Assembly: GCA_002421475.1 (NCBI GenBank) | Contig: DIJW01000155.1 | Coordinates: 1-8,480, forward strand | Direction: 5' to 3' | Source of the DNA: Thiomicrospira sp. UBA5634 | Lineage (GTDB): Bacteria; Pseudomonadota; Gammaproteobacteria; Thiomicrospirales; Thiomicrospiraceae | Length of the DNA: 8,480 bases | Shown: piece after piece, positions 1-6,429 of the stretch | How positions within the stretch are numbered: position 1 is the first letter of the stretch | Layout: each line of letters begins with the position of its first letter | The notes under the pieces: generated by a model | What the model saw: the letters and a program-made list of their open reading frames with translations, nothing else | Told to the model about the DNA's origin: nothing | Databases searched by the model: none | Position numbers and translations under genes: made by a program

Positions 1-2258
1 TGCCTCGTGATGCTAAAGTGATCGAAGTCGGCCAACCGCAAAAACTAGCCGTTGATGCGGTCTTAAACCGACAAGCAGACGTCGGTTTTGTGCGCACCGG
101 CGTATTAGAAGCGTTGTCCAAAGCCGGTTATTTTGATCTGCAACAAATCAAAGTCATTAATGCCACTTACCCTAATAATTTTCCCTTTGTGACCAGTACC
201 CGCCTTTACCCGGAATGGCCATTCGCCGCCATGCCGCATGTTAATAAAGATGTCGCACGGCGAGTGGCGGCTGCATTATTAGCCATTGAATCCGATAGCA
301 CGTTAGCTCATTCTATGCACATTGCCGGTTTTACCATTCCGGGTGATTATCGAGTCATTGATGAAATGATGCGTCAATTGCGCGTAGAGCCTTTTGCGCA
401 AACCCAATACTTTGATTTGCGTGACGTGGCACAACGTTGGTGGTTTGAACTAGGTTTGGTCAGCAGCCCCGCCATCTCTACCCTGTTATTTTTTATCTTT
501 TTACTGCTGATTCGAAACCGCACCATCAAACAAGCCAAACAAACCATTGAGCAATCAATATTACAAATTCGCCAGTTAAGCATGGCGGTAGAACAAAGTC
601 CGGAAGGTATTATGATTACCGATCCAAAAGGGCGCATTGAATACATGAACCCGGCTTATGAAAACATCACCGGCTACAAACTAAATGAACTGCTCGGTCA
701 AAACCCGAACATCTTGCAATCGCGCGATACGCCAAAAATTATTTTTAAACAAATGTGGGACAACCTTTCACAAGGCAAACTCTGGCGTGGAGAAATCGTT
801 AACCGACGCAAATCCGGTGACTCCTACCCCAGTGACAATATCATTTCACCCGTTAAAGATTCGCAAGGACGGATTAGCCATTTCCTCGCAATTCATAAAG
901 ATACATCTGCGATTAAACACCACCAACAACGTATTCAGAACCTGCTGTATTTTGATCAAGTGACCGGCCTACCAAACCGCACTCAATTGATCGAAACCAT
1001 GGATAAACTGCTCAATCAAAAGTCGTCATTGGGTGTAGTGGCCGGCTTAATTTTAATTAATGTTGATCATTTTAAGCTGGTAAATGAAATACGTGGTGCT
1101 TATAGCGGCGATGCACTGTTAAAAGCGATGGCCGAACGGCTGACCGCGTTTGTCAAAGACAGTGGATTTGTGGCACGTTCCGGCGGTGATGAGTTTGCTA
1201 TTCTGTCTTACCGACCTGAGCATATTGTTGATTGCGAAAGTTGCATTATCGGCTTAGAACAAACCTTATTGGCCGAGGTAGAAAAACCCTACACCATCGC
1301 GGGTGAACAGTTTACGATCACCTGTAGTCTTGGCGCTGCCTTTCTAGGTCGTGAAACCAAGGACGATATTGCTGAAGATGTCTTAACCCACACGATCAGC
1401 CATGCAAACACCGCCTTAAAACAAGTTAAAGAATCCGGCGGTCATGGCTGGAAACTGTTCCATAAAGACATGTCTAAACTCGCTAAACACCATCATAAAG
1501 TTGAATCTGAGTTGCGATTAGCGATTGAGCACAACCAACTGCAATTGTTCTTGCAGCCCCAGGTCAACAGCCAAACCGAACTGGTTGGCGCAGAAGCACT
1601 CATCCGCTGGCAACACCCGGAAAAAGGTTTAATGAGCCCTGCGGAGTTTATTCATATCGCCGAACGCACTGACCTGATCATTGAACTGGGTCACTGGGTG
1701 CTTAATCACGCTTGCCAAGTGATACAAAACGCCCAACAGCAGGGTTTGAATATTTCCATTTCGGTTAATATCAGCCCGCGCCATTTCCGCCAAACTAACT
1801 TTGTAGATGAAATCAAAGCCCTATTAAAACGCTACACTTTAAACAACTGTCGTCTCGTTTTAGAAATTACCGAAGGCTTATTTATTGAAAACATCGACGA
1901 AGTTTCAACCAAAATGCATCAATTAAAACAACTTGGCTTAGAGTTCTCCATCGACGATTTTGGTACCGGATATTCTTCTCTAAGTTATTTAAAACAGCTA
2001 CCGGTTGATGAACTTAAAATTGACCGTTCTTTTATTGAACCGCTGGAACACAGCGATTTAAAAGACAGCTTGGTCGAAACGATTTACACCGTGGCTAATA
2101 AAATGCAGTTACGCATCGTGGCCGAAGGCGTTGAAACCGAACAGCAACTGAGACAATTACAAAGTTTGGGATCAATGATTTATCAAGGTTATTATTTCGG
2201 CAAACCGGAGCCGACTCGTGACTTTTTTGCACACTGGGATACCTCCGGTAATGAATAA
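1..2258 (+). CDS. PhnD-like sensor/PAS/GGDEF/EAL c-di-GMP enzyme, 5'-truncated
   Basis: This is a membrane-bound cyclic-di-GMP enzyme whose start lies outside the window; the frame is open to the left edge (PRDAK precedes the GTG at 18), so that GTG is probably an internal Val. Residues numbered from the GTG: about 1-125 are the end of a PhnD-like periplasmic solute-binding domain, about 148-166 a membrane helix, 185-300 a PAS domain (MAVEQSPEGIMITD), 308-480 GGDEF and 495-740 EAL. The EAL domain looks fully active: E526 in EAL, N584, E616, D646-D647 in DDFGTGYSS, K667, E703 and Q723 are present. The GGDEF domain keeps SGGDEF (388-393), but the first Asp of the usual DxD metal motif is Asn348 (INVDHFK), and no RxxD inhibitory site is seen. 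Net phosphodiesterase activity is inferred. The gene converges on the slipin gene, with a palindromic hairpin in the 52-nt gap. Confidence 0.93.
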   Translation, partial: PRDAKVIEVGQPQKLAVDAVLNRQADVGFVRTGVLEALSKAGYFDLQQIKVINATYPNNFPFVTSTRLYPEWPFAAMPHVNKDVARRVAAALLAIESDSTLAHSMHIAGFTIPGDYRVIDEMMRQLRVEPFAQTQYFDLRDVAQRWWFELGLVSSPAISTLLFFIFLLLIRNRTIKQAKQTIEQSILQIRQLSMAVEQSPEGIMITDPKGRIEYMNPAYENITGYKLNELLGQNPNILQSRDTPKIIFKQMWDNLSQGKLWRGEIVNRRKSGDSYPSDNIISPVKDSQGRISHFLAIHKDTSAIKHHQQRIQNLLYFDQVTGLPNRTQLIETMDKLLNQKSSLGVVAGLILINVDHFKLVNEIRGAYSGDALLKAMAERLTAFVKDSGFVARSGGDEFAILSYRPEHIVDCESCIIGLEQTLLAEVEKPYTIAGEQFTITCSLGAAFLGRETKDDIAEDVLTHTISHANTALKQVKESGGHGWKLFHKDMSKLAKHHHKVESELRLAIEHNQLQLFLQPQVNSQTELVGAEALIRWQHPEKGLMSPAEFIHIAERTDLIIELGHWVLNHACQVIQNAQQQGLNISISVNISPRHFRQTNFVDEIKALLKRYTLNNCRLVLEITEGLFIENIDEVSTKMHQLKQLGLEFSIDDFGTGYSSLSYLKQLPVDELKIDRSFIEPLEHSDLKDSLVETIYTVANKMQLRIVAEGVETEQQLRQLQSLGSMIYQGYYFGKPEPTRDFFAHWDTSGNE

Positions 2259-2260
2259 CA

Positions 2261-2290
2261 GCGTGTATCACCAGGCCTGGTAATACACGC
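2261..2290. repeat. 30-nt hairpin centred on ACCAGGCCTGGT (site A)
   Basis: The 12-bp perfect palindrome at 2270-2281 is flanked by complementary arms GCGTGTAT (2261-2268) and ATACACGC (2283-2290), with a single C/A mismatch between arms and core. It lies in the 52-nt gap between convergent stop codons and could end transcription from both sides, but neither side has a T-tract, so a Rho-independent terminator is not proven. It is one of six copies of the core in the window. Confidence 0.8.
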
Positions 2291-2310
2291 AAACTGCACG
2301 CAAACCAACA

Positions 2311-3060
2311 TTATTTTAATTTGTTAAATATCACATCTGTCACATCCATCGGCAATGGAAAAACGATGGTATTTGAACGATCATTGGCGATTTCAGTGAG
2401 GGTTTGCAAATAACGCAATTGCAAAGCCTGCGGTTGTTGCGACAAAATCTGCGCCGCTTCCAACAGTTTTTGCGAGGCTTGCATTTCACCTTCCGCGTGA
2501 ATCACTTTGGCGCGGCGCGTACGTTCTGCTTCGGCCTGTTTAGCAATCGCACGAATCATACTTTCGTCCAAATCGACATGCTTGATTTCAACATTGCTGA
2601 CTTTGACCCCCCAAGCATCCGTTTGTTCATCAAGCGCTTTTTGAATATCGACATTCAACCGATCTCTTTCTGCCAGCATTTCATCCAACTCGTGCTGCCC
2701 CAGTACCGAACGCAAGGTAGTTTGTGCCAACTGACTAATCGCCTCGTGAAAGTCTTCGACTTGAATAATCGCTTTGTCCGGTTCAATTACCCTAAAATAC
2801 ACGACCGCGTTCACATGCACCGACACGTTATCGCGCGAGATAACGTCTTGGCTGGGCACATCCATCACCACGGTGCGCAAATCGACTCTTTCCATTTGTT
2901 GGACAAACGGTATTACGATAATTAAGCCCGGGCCTTTAACTTTCCAGAAACGCCCCAGCAGAAAGATCACCCCTCTTTCATACTCGCGCAAAATACGAAT
3001 CGCGCTGACAAAAAACATCACAATAAATACGATGACGATATAAATTGCGTACATACTCAT
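2311..3060 (-). CDS. Slipin (stomatin/SPFH band 7 membrane protein)
   Basis: This is a 249-residue slipin, an inner-membrane scaffold protein of the SPFH superfamily that oligomerises in membrane microdomains. Residues 3-21 form the single N-terminal hydrophobic segment. The band-7 signature follows: [14 protein letters not shown] (25-38), [35 protein letters not shown] (58-79) and YFRV. A helical coiled-coil region around 165-205 ([18 protein letters not shown]) is typical of the family, and the length is normal for prokaryotic slipins. A strong ribosome site (GGGAGGA) lies in the 19 nt after the nfeD stop, so the two genes are almost certainly one operon. The pairing with NfeD is a conserved bacterial and archaeal arrangement in which the protease is reported to cleave stomatin; the physiological role is not well defined. 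It could be called QmcA-like, but the length and the nfeD partner favour slipin. Confidence 0.95.
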   Translation of the reverse strand: MSMYAIYIVIVFIVMFFVSAIRILREYERGVIFLLGRFWKVKGPGLIIVIPFVQQMERVDLRTVVMDVPSQDVISRDNVSVHVNAVVYFRVIEPDKAIIQVEDFHEAISQLAQTTLRSVLGQHELDEMLAERDRLNVDIQKALDEQTDAWGVKVSNVEIKHVDLDESMIRAIAKQAEAERTRRAKVIHAEGEMQASQKLLEAAQILSQQPQALQLRYLQTLTEIANDRSNTIVFPLPMDVTDVIFNKLK

Positions 3061-3079
3061 GCCACATCCTCCCTCTTAT

Positions 3080-4507
3080 TTACTTTTCTGTGTTTAACGC
3101 TTGCACGTTAAGTATTAAGTTTTTAAGTCCGATGACTTGAACGGTTTGGCCTTTTTTCAACGGCTTATCCGATAGCGCTTGCCAATGTTCACCATGCATC
3201 ATCACCAAGCCTTTATGATCAAATTCTTCCATCACTATCGCTTCGCTGCCGATCAATGCCTCTAAACCGCTGACAACTTTGCGCCGAGTGGACTTTAACG
3301 CTAGCAACACAACTGCCGCCAAGATCAAAACACTCAGCAGTGTAAAGGTAAAAATGACCGATAAATCTATACCATAACCGGGTGCGTCAGTATCCATCAG
3401 AATCACCGATCCAATCACAAACGAAGCCAATCCACCCAGACCCAACACCCCAAAACTCGGTTCAAATGCCTCGGCAATAATCAGCGCGACACCTAAGAAA
3501 ATCAGCGCCATCCCAACATAATTGACCGGCAATAACTGAAAGGCGTACAACGCCACTAATAACGCTATCGCGCCGACGGTTCCGGGCAGAATCGCACCAG
3601 GATTAAAGAATTCTAAAATCAGTCCATAAATGCCCACCAACAACAAAATATAAGCAATATTAGGATTGGTAATCACACTCAAAAATCGGCTGCGCCAATC
3701 CGGGTCAATCTCGATCACTTGGACATTGGCGGTATTCAGTTGGCGGGTTTGTTGATGAATCGTAATGTTTCGCCCGTTAAGTTGCTCTAACAAGTCCTCT
3801 CGACTTACGGCTATCAAATCAATCACGTTTAGCGCTAACGCTTCGTTGGCGGATAAACTCGCTGCTTCTTTCACCGCTTTTTCTGCCCACTCGGCATTAC
3901 GTCCGCGCAATTGCGCCAACCCTTGAATATAAGCCACCGCATCGTTAATCGCTTTGCGTGTAGCCGTATCTTGCACTGATTGATCTATAGATTCGCTGCG
4001 TTCATCGGTCTCTGCAGACGAACTTGGCTTAGGTAATGTGGCGTTGGTCTTAGCATCAGGTTGCGGATCAGGTTTGGTGTCCGGTGGCGAACCACCGCCG
4101 ATTTGTATCGGTGTCGCTGCTCCGATATTGGTGCCGGGCGCCATCGCGGCAATATGACTGGCATAGACGATATAAGTACCCGCGCTGGCGGCTCGCGCAC
4201 CGGTAGGAGACACATAACTAACAATAGGCACATTGGCATTAGCGATGTTTTTGATCATCGCACGCATGGCGGTATCTAAGCCGCCGGGCGTATCAATTTG
4301 TAGAATAACGAGCTCGGCTTGCTGATCTTCAGCGCGCTGAATGCCGCGTTCAATATAATCATGGGTTGCAGGTCCAATACCCCCATCAACTGCTAACGAA
4401 ACCACCAGGCCTGGTGGTTGCAGTGAGTCGTTTGCTATAACCGCATTGAAACCGAATACCGCTAATATCAACCCCAATAACGTAAGCAGGTTTGTAATTC
4501 GCATCAT
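3080..4507 (-). CDS. NfeD-type membrane-bound ClpP-class serine protease
   Basis: This is a 475-residue long-form NfeD protein. A signal peptide or first membrane segment covers residues 5-25. The ClpP/SppA-like protease domain (about 32-245) has IDTPGGLDTAM (71-81) and the nucleophile motif ARAASAGTYI with Ser108; Lys185 in TRKAIND is the likely catalytic lysine by comparison with archaeal 1510-N proteases. Between Ser108 and Lys185 lies a hydrophilic Pro/Ser/Asp-rich stretch (about 137-182) that I read as a linker insertion. Four or five membrane segments span about 283-405, followed by the C-terminal OB-fold NfeD domain (about 412-472). The ATG at 4507 is preceded by AAGGAG at 7 nt; the second ATG directly after it is an alternative. 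It is the first gene of the operon with slipin, its presumed partner or substrate. Site B, a 20-bp palindrome, sits in the codons just after the signal segment. Confidence 0.94.
   Translation of the reverse strand: MMRITNLLTLLGLILAVFGFNAVIANDSLQPPGLVVSLAVDGGIGPATHDYIERGIQRAEDQQAELVILQIDTPGGLDTAMRAMIKNIANANVPIVSYVSPTGARAASAGTYIVYASHIAAMAPGTNIGAATPIQIGGGSPPDTKPDPQPDAKTNATLPKPSSSAETDERSESIDQSVQDTATRKAINDAVAYIQGLAQLRGRNAEWAEKAVKEAASLSANEALALNVIDLIAVSREDLLEQLNGRNITIHQQTRQLNTANVQVIEIDPDWRSRFLSVITNPNIAYILLLVGIYGLILEFFNPGAILPGTVGAIALLVALYAFQLLPVNYVGMALIFLGVALIIAEAFEPSFGVLGLGGLASFVIGSVILMDTDAPGYGIDLSVIFTFTLLSVLILAAVVLLALKSTRRKVVSGLEALIGSEAIVMEEFDHKGLVMMHGEHWQALSDKPLKKGQTVQVIGLKNLILNVQALNTEK
4400..4419. 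repeat. 20-bp perfect palindrome with ACCAGGCCTGGT core (site B)
   Basis: The core at 4404-4415 is extended by AACC and GGTT to a perfect 20-bp palindrome. It lies inside nfeD and encodes part of QPPGLVVS just after the signal segment, a stretch normally tolerant of sequence change. It shares the reading frame and the PGLVV peptide with the copy in rnfH. Confidence 0.9.
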
Positions 4508-4514
4508 AACTTCG

Positions 4515-4520
4515 CTCCTT
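4515..4520 (-). promoter_or_regulatory. Ribosome binding site of nfeD
   Basis: AAGGAG on the minus strand, 7 nt before the ATG at 4507. It fixes the nfeD start at this ATG or the one immediately following. I could not identify a convincing sigma-70 promoter in the 207-nt gap upstream. Confidence 0.75.
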
Positions 4521-4522
4521 AC

Positions 4523-4546
4523 TTAGACAAACGTCTTGGGTTTCAC
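4523..4546 (-). CDS. Possible seven-codon leader ORF upstream of nfeD
   Basis: On the minus strand a strong AGAGGAG ribosome site is followed, 4 nt later, by GTG and a 7-codon frame encoding MKPKTFV before TAA. The stop codon is 2 nt before the AAGGAG of nfeD. It could be a translated leader that couples or tunes nfeD translation, or a chance remnant. No run of a single amino acid codon suggests classical attenuation. Confidence is low because such short frames arise by chance. Confidence 0.22.
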   Translation of the reverse strand: MKPKTFV

Positions 4547-4650
4547 TTTACTCCTCTAAAACAAAAATACAAGCTGTTGTTATTGTTTGATAAATTTCAA
4601 TTCTTATCTCATACCATGCACGACAAAGCCAGGGTTATCCCCGTTAAAAA

Positions 4651-4696
4651 ATAAAAAAGGCGCGAGAACAACAGAGTATTCTCGCGCCTTTTTTAT
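4651..4696 (-). terminator. Bidirectional Rho-independent terminator after fur
   Basis: Two perfectly complementary 18-nt arms (4651-4668 and 4679-4696) with a GC-rich stem GGCGCGAGAA and a 10-nt loop. Runs of six A and six T at the outer ends give a U-tract on either strand. It starts 18 nt beyond the fur stop and is the obvious fur terminator. No gene converges from the left, so only the minus-strand direction has a clear use. Confidence 0.93.
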
Positions 4697-4714
4697 GATT
4701 TGGTTTTAGTTAAA

Positions 4715-5122
4715 TTAGCCGTTAATCAACGTGCCGTATATCACTAAATTATGGCCGGACAAGTTATAGCCGTTTTCTTTAGCTATCTCCTTAATCCGAT
4801 CTTCAATAATTGGATCAACAAATTCTTTAACATGACCTGATTTTAAACACACCAAATGATCATGGTTGTCGCCGGTATCCAATTCAAAAATCGAAATATT
4901 GTTTTCAAAGTTTAAGCGACGCACAATACCAGCCTGTTCGAACTGTGTCAGCACACGATAAACCGTTGCTAACCCGACTTCTTCGCCTTGTTCTAACAAG
5001 ATTTTGTAGACATCTTCTGCTGTTAAATGATGCTGATCACCGGCACCTTCAAGAATCTCTAAAATCTTCAATCTTGGCAAGGTCACCTTGAGACCGACTT
5101 TCTTTAATTCTGCGCCGCTCAT
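4715..5122 (-). CDS. fur: Ferric uptake regulator Fur
   Basis: This is a 135-residue Fur protein, the iron(II)-dependent dimeric repressor of iron uptake genes. The N-terminal winged helix has LKVTLPRLKILEIL and the recognition helix GLATVYRVLTQFEQAGIV (50-67). The dimerisation domain keeps the metal ligands expected by alignment with E. coli Fur: H32, E80, H87 and H89 for one site, and D88, E107 and H124 for the other (NHDHLVC). The structural-zinc CxxC is incomplete: Cys92 is present but the second position is Ser95 (CLKS), as in some other gammaproteobacterial Fur proteins such as that of Pseudomonas. The cysteine-rich tail is absent. The ATG has GGAG 5 nt upstream. It is divergent from bamE, a conserved gammaproteobacterial arrangement. 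I found no clear Fur box upstream, so autoregulation is not supported here. Confidence 0.97.
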   Translation of the reverse strand: MSGAELKKVGLKVTLPRLKILEILEGAGDQHHLTAEDVYKILLEQGEEVGLATVYRVLTQFEQAGIVRRLNFENNISIFELDTGDNHDHLVCLKSGHVKEFVDPIIEDRIKEIAKENGYNLSGHNLVIYGTLING

Positions 5123-5159
5123 AAAAACTCCGTTTTCATTATTCTTCTTATCAATCCAT

Positions 5160-5186
5160 TACACAGGCGTGTATTGCCGTTATAAT
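5160..5186 (+). promoter_or_regulatory. Candidate bamE promoter with small inverted repeat
   Basis: A consensus -10 TATAAT lies at 5181-5186 within CCGTTATAAT, a 10-mer also found at the smpB promoter. The -35 region is poor (TTACAC, 5159-5164, 16-nt spacer) and overlaps the inverted repeat TACAC-aggc-GTGTA (5160-5173), a possible operator. A start here would give bamE a leader of about 90 nt. The fur promoter must also lie in this 159-nt gap but I could not place it. Confidence 0.4.
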
Positions 5187-5281
5187 AAACGAAAATTGAA
5201 GCCTCGCGCGACCAAAAGTTTCGCCAAAAACGTTATTTATACAAAAAACCACTTATACCCAAACTGAACTAGATATTTTTT

Positions 5282-5611
5282 ATGACTTTATTATCTGTTA
5301 TACGCTCATTGTTTTTGAGCATCGCTGGACTGTTAATGCTGTCGGCTTGCGGCGGCGTAAAACCCTACAAACCGCCGGTTACACAAGGCGTTGTGGTCAG
5401 TGAAGCCATGTTGCAAGACTTACAGCCCGGTTTAACCCAACAACAAGTCCGCCAACTGCTGGGACCAAACTATGGTGAAAACCCGTTTAAACCGCAACAT
5501 TGGGAATATATTTTTACCAGCACCGACCCAAACCTTCACGCCGAATCGGTTAAACACTTAATTATCCGTTTTGATGGCGAAGGTTACTTAATTGACTGGG
5601 AACAGCGTTAA
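5282..5611 (+). CDS. bamE: Outer membrane protein assembly factor BamE (OmlA/SmpA)
   Basis: This is a 109-residue lipoprotein of the BAM complex, which folds beta-barrel proteins into the outer membrane. A type II signal peptide ends in the lipobox LSAC with Cys23; Gly at +2 favours outer-membrane sorting. The mature part carries the conserved YKPPVTQG stretch (29-36), and a SmpA/OmlA fold with LQPGLTQQQVRQLLG (47-61), a WEYIF strand (74-78) and a final strand IIRFDGEGYLIDW. The length matches the family. No good Shine-Dalgarno sequence precedes the ATG at 5282. The gene is divergent from fur and converges on rnfH, as in Pseudomonas. Its stop codon is embedded in the palindromic hairpin of site C. 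Confidence 0.96.
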   Translation: MTLLSVIRSLFLSIAGLLMLSACGGVKPYKPPVTQGVVVSEAMLQDLQPGLTQQQVRQLLGPNYGENPFKPQHWEYIFTSTDPNLHAESVKHLIIRFDGEGYLIDWEQR

Positions 5612-5631
5612 CCACCAGGCCTGCTGGTTAA
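5608..5631. repeat. 24-nt hairpin centred on CAGGCCTG (site C)
   Basis: The core CAGGCCTG (5616-5623) is extended by TTAACCA (5608-5614) and TGGTTAA (5625-5631), with one C/C mismatch, so it is the ACCAGGCCTGCT half-variant of the repeat. It overlaps the bamE stop codon and lies in the convergent gap between bamE and rnfH. It may serve as a terminator hairpin, but no T-tract follows on either strand. Confidence 0.8.
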
Positions 5632-5656
5632 ACGACTAACAATGACAAAACAAACA

Positions 5657-5944
5657 TCAATCCGCTGCGCGCTCCGCTTCGACATCCTTACGTCGACGTT
5701 CGCGCGGATCGGCTTTAAGCGGCCGGTATATTTCAACCCGGTCGCCATCACGCAACACCGTATCTAACTTTACCGGACGGCTAAAAATCCCCACTTGCTC
5801 CACCACCAGGCCTGGTTGCTCTTTTAACAGCGGCGACTGTTGAATCGCTTGTTCCGCCGTTGTGCCTTCAGCAACATTCAACGCAAATAAATACTGTTTT
5901 TGCGGCAAGGCATACGCCACTTCGACTTTGATTGTTGCGTCCAT
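5657..5944 (-). CDS. rnfH: RnfH family ubiquitin-like protein
   Basis: This is a 95-residue RnfH (RatB) family protein with a beta-grasp, ubiquitin-like fold; its molecular role is poorly defined. The family pattern is visible: IKVEVAYALPQKQYLFALNV at the start, a G-T-T-x-x-QAI helix, and VGIFSRPV and LRDGDRVEIYRPL near the end. The charged tail DPRERRRKDVEAERAA is typical. I chose the ATG at 5944, two nt beyond the ratA stop, because homology begins there and GGGA lies 6 nt upstream. An ATG at 5956 would overlap ratA, and longer frames have no family support. It is the second gene of the ratA-rnfH operon. Site D of the palindrome lies within it and encodes PGLVV. Confidence 0.93.
   Translation of the reverse strand: MDATIKVEVAYALPQKQYLFALNVAEGTTAEQAIQQSPLLKEQPGLVVEQVGIFSRPVKLDTVLRDGDRVEIYRPLKADPRERRRKDVEAERAAD
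5805..5816. repeat. ACCAGGCCTGGT palindrome (site D)
   Basis: A perfect 12-bp copy inside rnfH without extended complementary arms. On the coding strand it encodes PGLV in the same frame as the nfeD copy. It is only about 180 bp from site C. Confidence 0.9.
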
Positions 5945-5945
5945 A

Positions 5946-6380
5946 TCAGTTCCCATAAAGTGTTTTTGCCCGCGTGATAAAACTGTCCACCATTGTATTC
6001 GAAATTTGCTCAAACAACGCACTCAGCGCCATATTCAACAGGCCGCTGCTCACCTCAAATTCAATTTCAAAATTCACTTTACACGCCTGGGTATCCAGCG
6101 CCTTAAAACACCATTCGCCCTGCAAATGTGAAAACGGACCATCAATCAAACGCATTTCAATCCGCTCAGCAGGCAGCATGTGATTATGGGTGCTAAACGC
6201 CTGACGAATACCTAACTTCTCAATCAAAATACTGGCTTTTAAATCCTGCTCGGTTTGCTGCAAAATTTGCACCCCGCCGCACCAAGGCAAAAACTGCGGA
6301 TACGCCGCCACATCGTTTACCACGTCATACATTTGTTGCGCCGAATAATTGAGCAATACGCTCCGCGTAATTTTCTTCAT
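5946..6380 (-). CDS. ratA: RatA / COQ10-START domain protein
   Basis: This is a 144-residue member of the RatA (YfjG, PasT) family, a START/SRPBCC hydrophobic-pocket fold related to coenzyme-Q-binding COQ10. In E. coli RatA has been reported to block association of ribosomal subunits, and homologues are linked to respiratory quinone function or stress tolerance; which applies here is unknown. The sequence shows the N-terminal strand ITRSVLLNYSAQQMYDVVNDV, the conserved AYPQFLPWCGG (26-36), a central beta sheet with IDGPFSHLQGEWCF (79-92), and the long C-terminal helix SSGLLNMALSALFEQISNTMVDSFITRA. The length is normal. It is divergent from smpB with a 49-nt gap and followed at once by rnfH, the conserved gammaproteobacterial order. 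No clear ribosome site precedes the ATG. Confidence 0.94.
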   Translation of the reverse strand: MKKITRSVLLNYSAQQMYDVVNDVAAYPQFLPWCGGVQILQQTEQDLKASILIEKLGIRQAFSTHNHMLPAERIEMRLIDGPFSHLQGEWCFKALDTQACKVNFEIEFEVSSGLLNMALSALFEQISNTMVDSFITRAKTLYGN

Positions 6381-6390
6381 TTCAGTTTGA

Positions 6391-6417
6391 TTCCGTTATC
6401 CAACGCATTCCGTTATA
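6391..6417. repeat. Tandem 9-bp direct repeat TTCCGTTAT between ratA and smpB
   Basis: TTCCGTTAT occurs at 6391-6399 and again at 6409-6417, 18 bp apart start to start. A short inverted repeat, CGCATT (6404-6409) and AATGCG (6417-6422), brackets the second copy. The whole array overlaps the smpB -10 box and the ratA promoter area, so it may be an operator or paired promoter elements. Confidence 0.5.
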
Positions 6418-6419
6418 AT
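6414..6419 (+). promoter_or_regulatory. -10 box of smpB promoter
   Basis: Consensus TATAAT with a GC-rich downstream GCGCGA. The -35 is weak (TTCCGT at 17-nt spacing). Expected initiation near 6425-6427 would leave only about 3-5 nt before the ATG at 6430, and would place the in-frame ATG at 6418 upstream of the transcript. This supports the 6430 start and a nearly leaderless mRNA. Confidence 0.6.
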
Positions 6420-6429
6420 GCGCGACATT

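Noticed and set aside
2404..2925. 173-codon plus-strand frame opposite the slipin gene
   Set aside because: It is a shadow of the slipin coding sequence, which has full family motifs and a ribosome site.
5123..5281. Fur box in the fur-bamE gap
   Set aside because: No stretch resembles GATAATGATAATCATTATC well enough to call.
5946..6380. ratA-rnfH as a true toxin-antitoxin pair
   Set aside because: The RatA/RatB naming is historical; the fixed synteny and conservation suggest housekeeping genes, and nothing here shows antitoxin function of RnfH.
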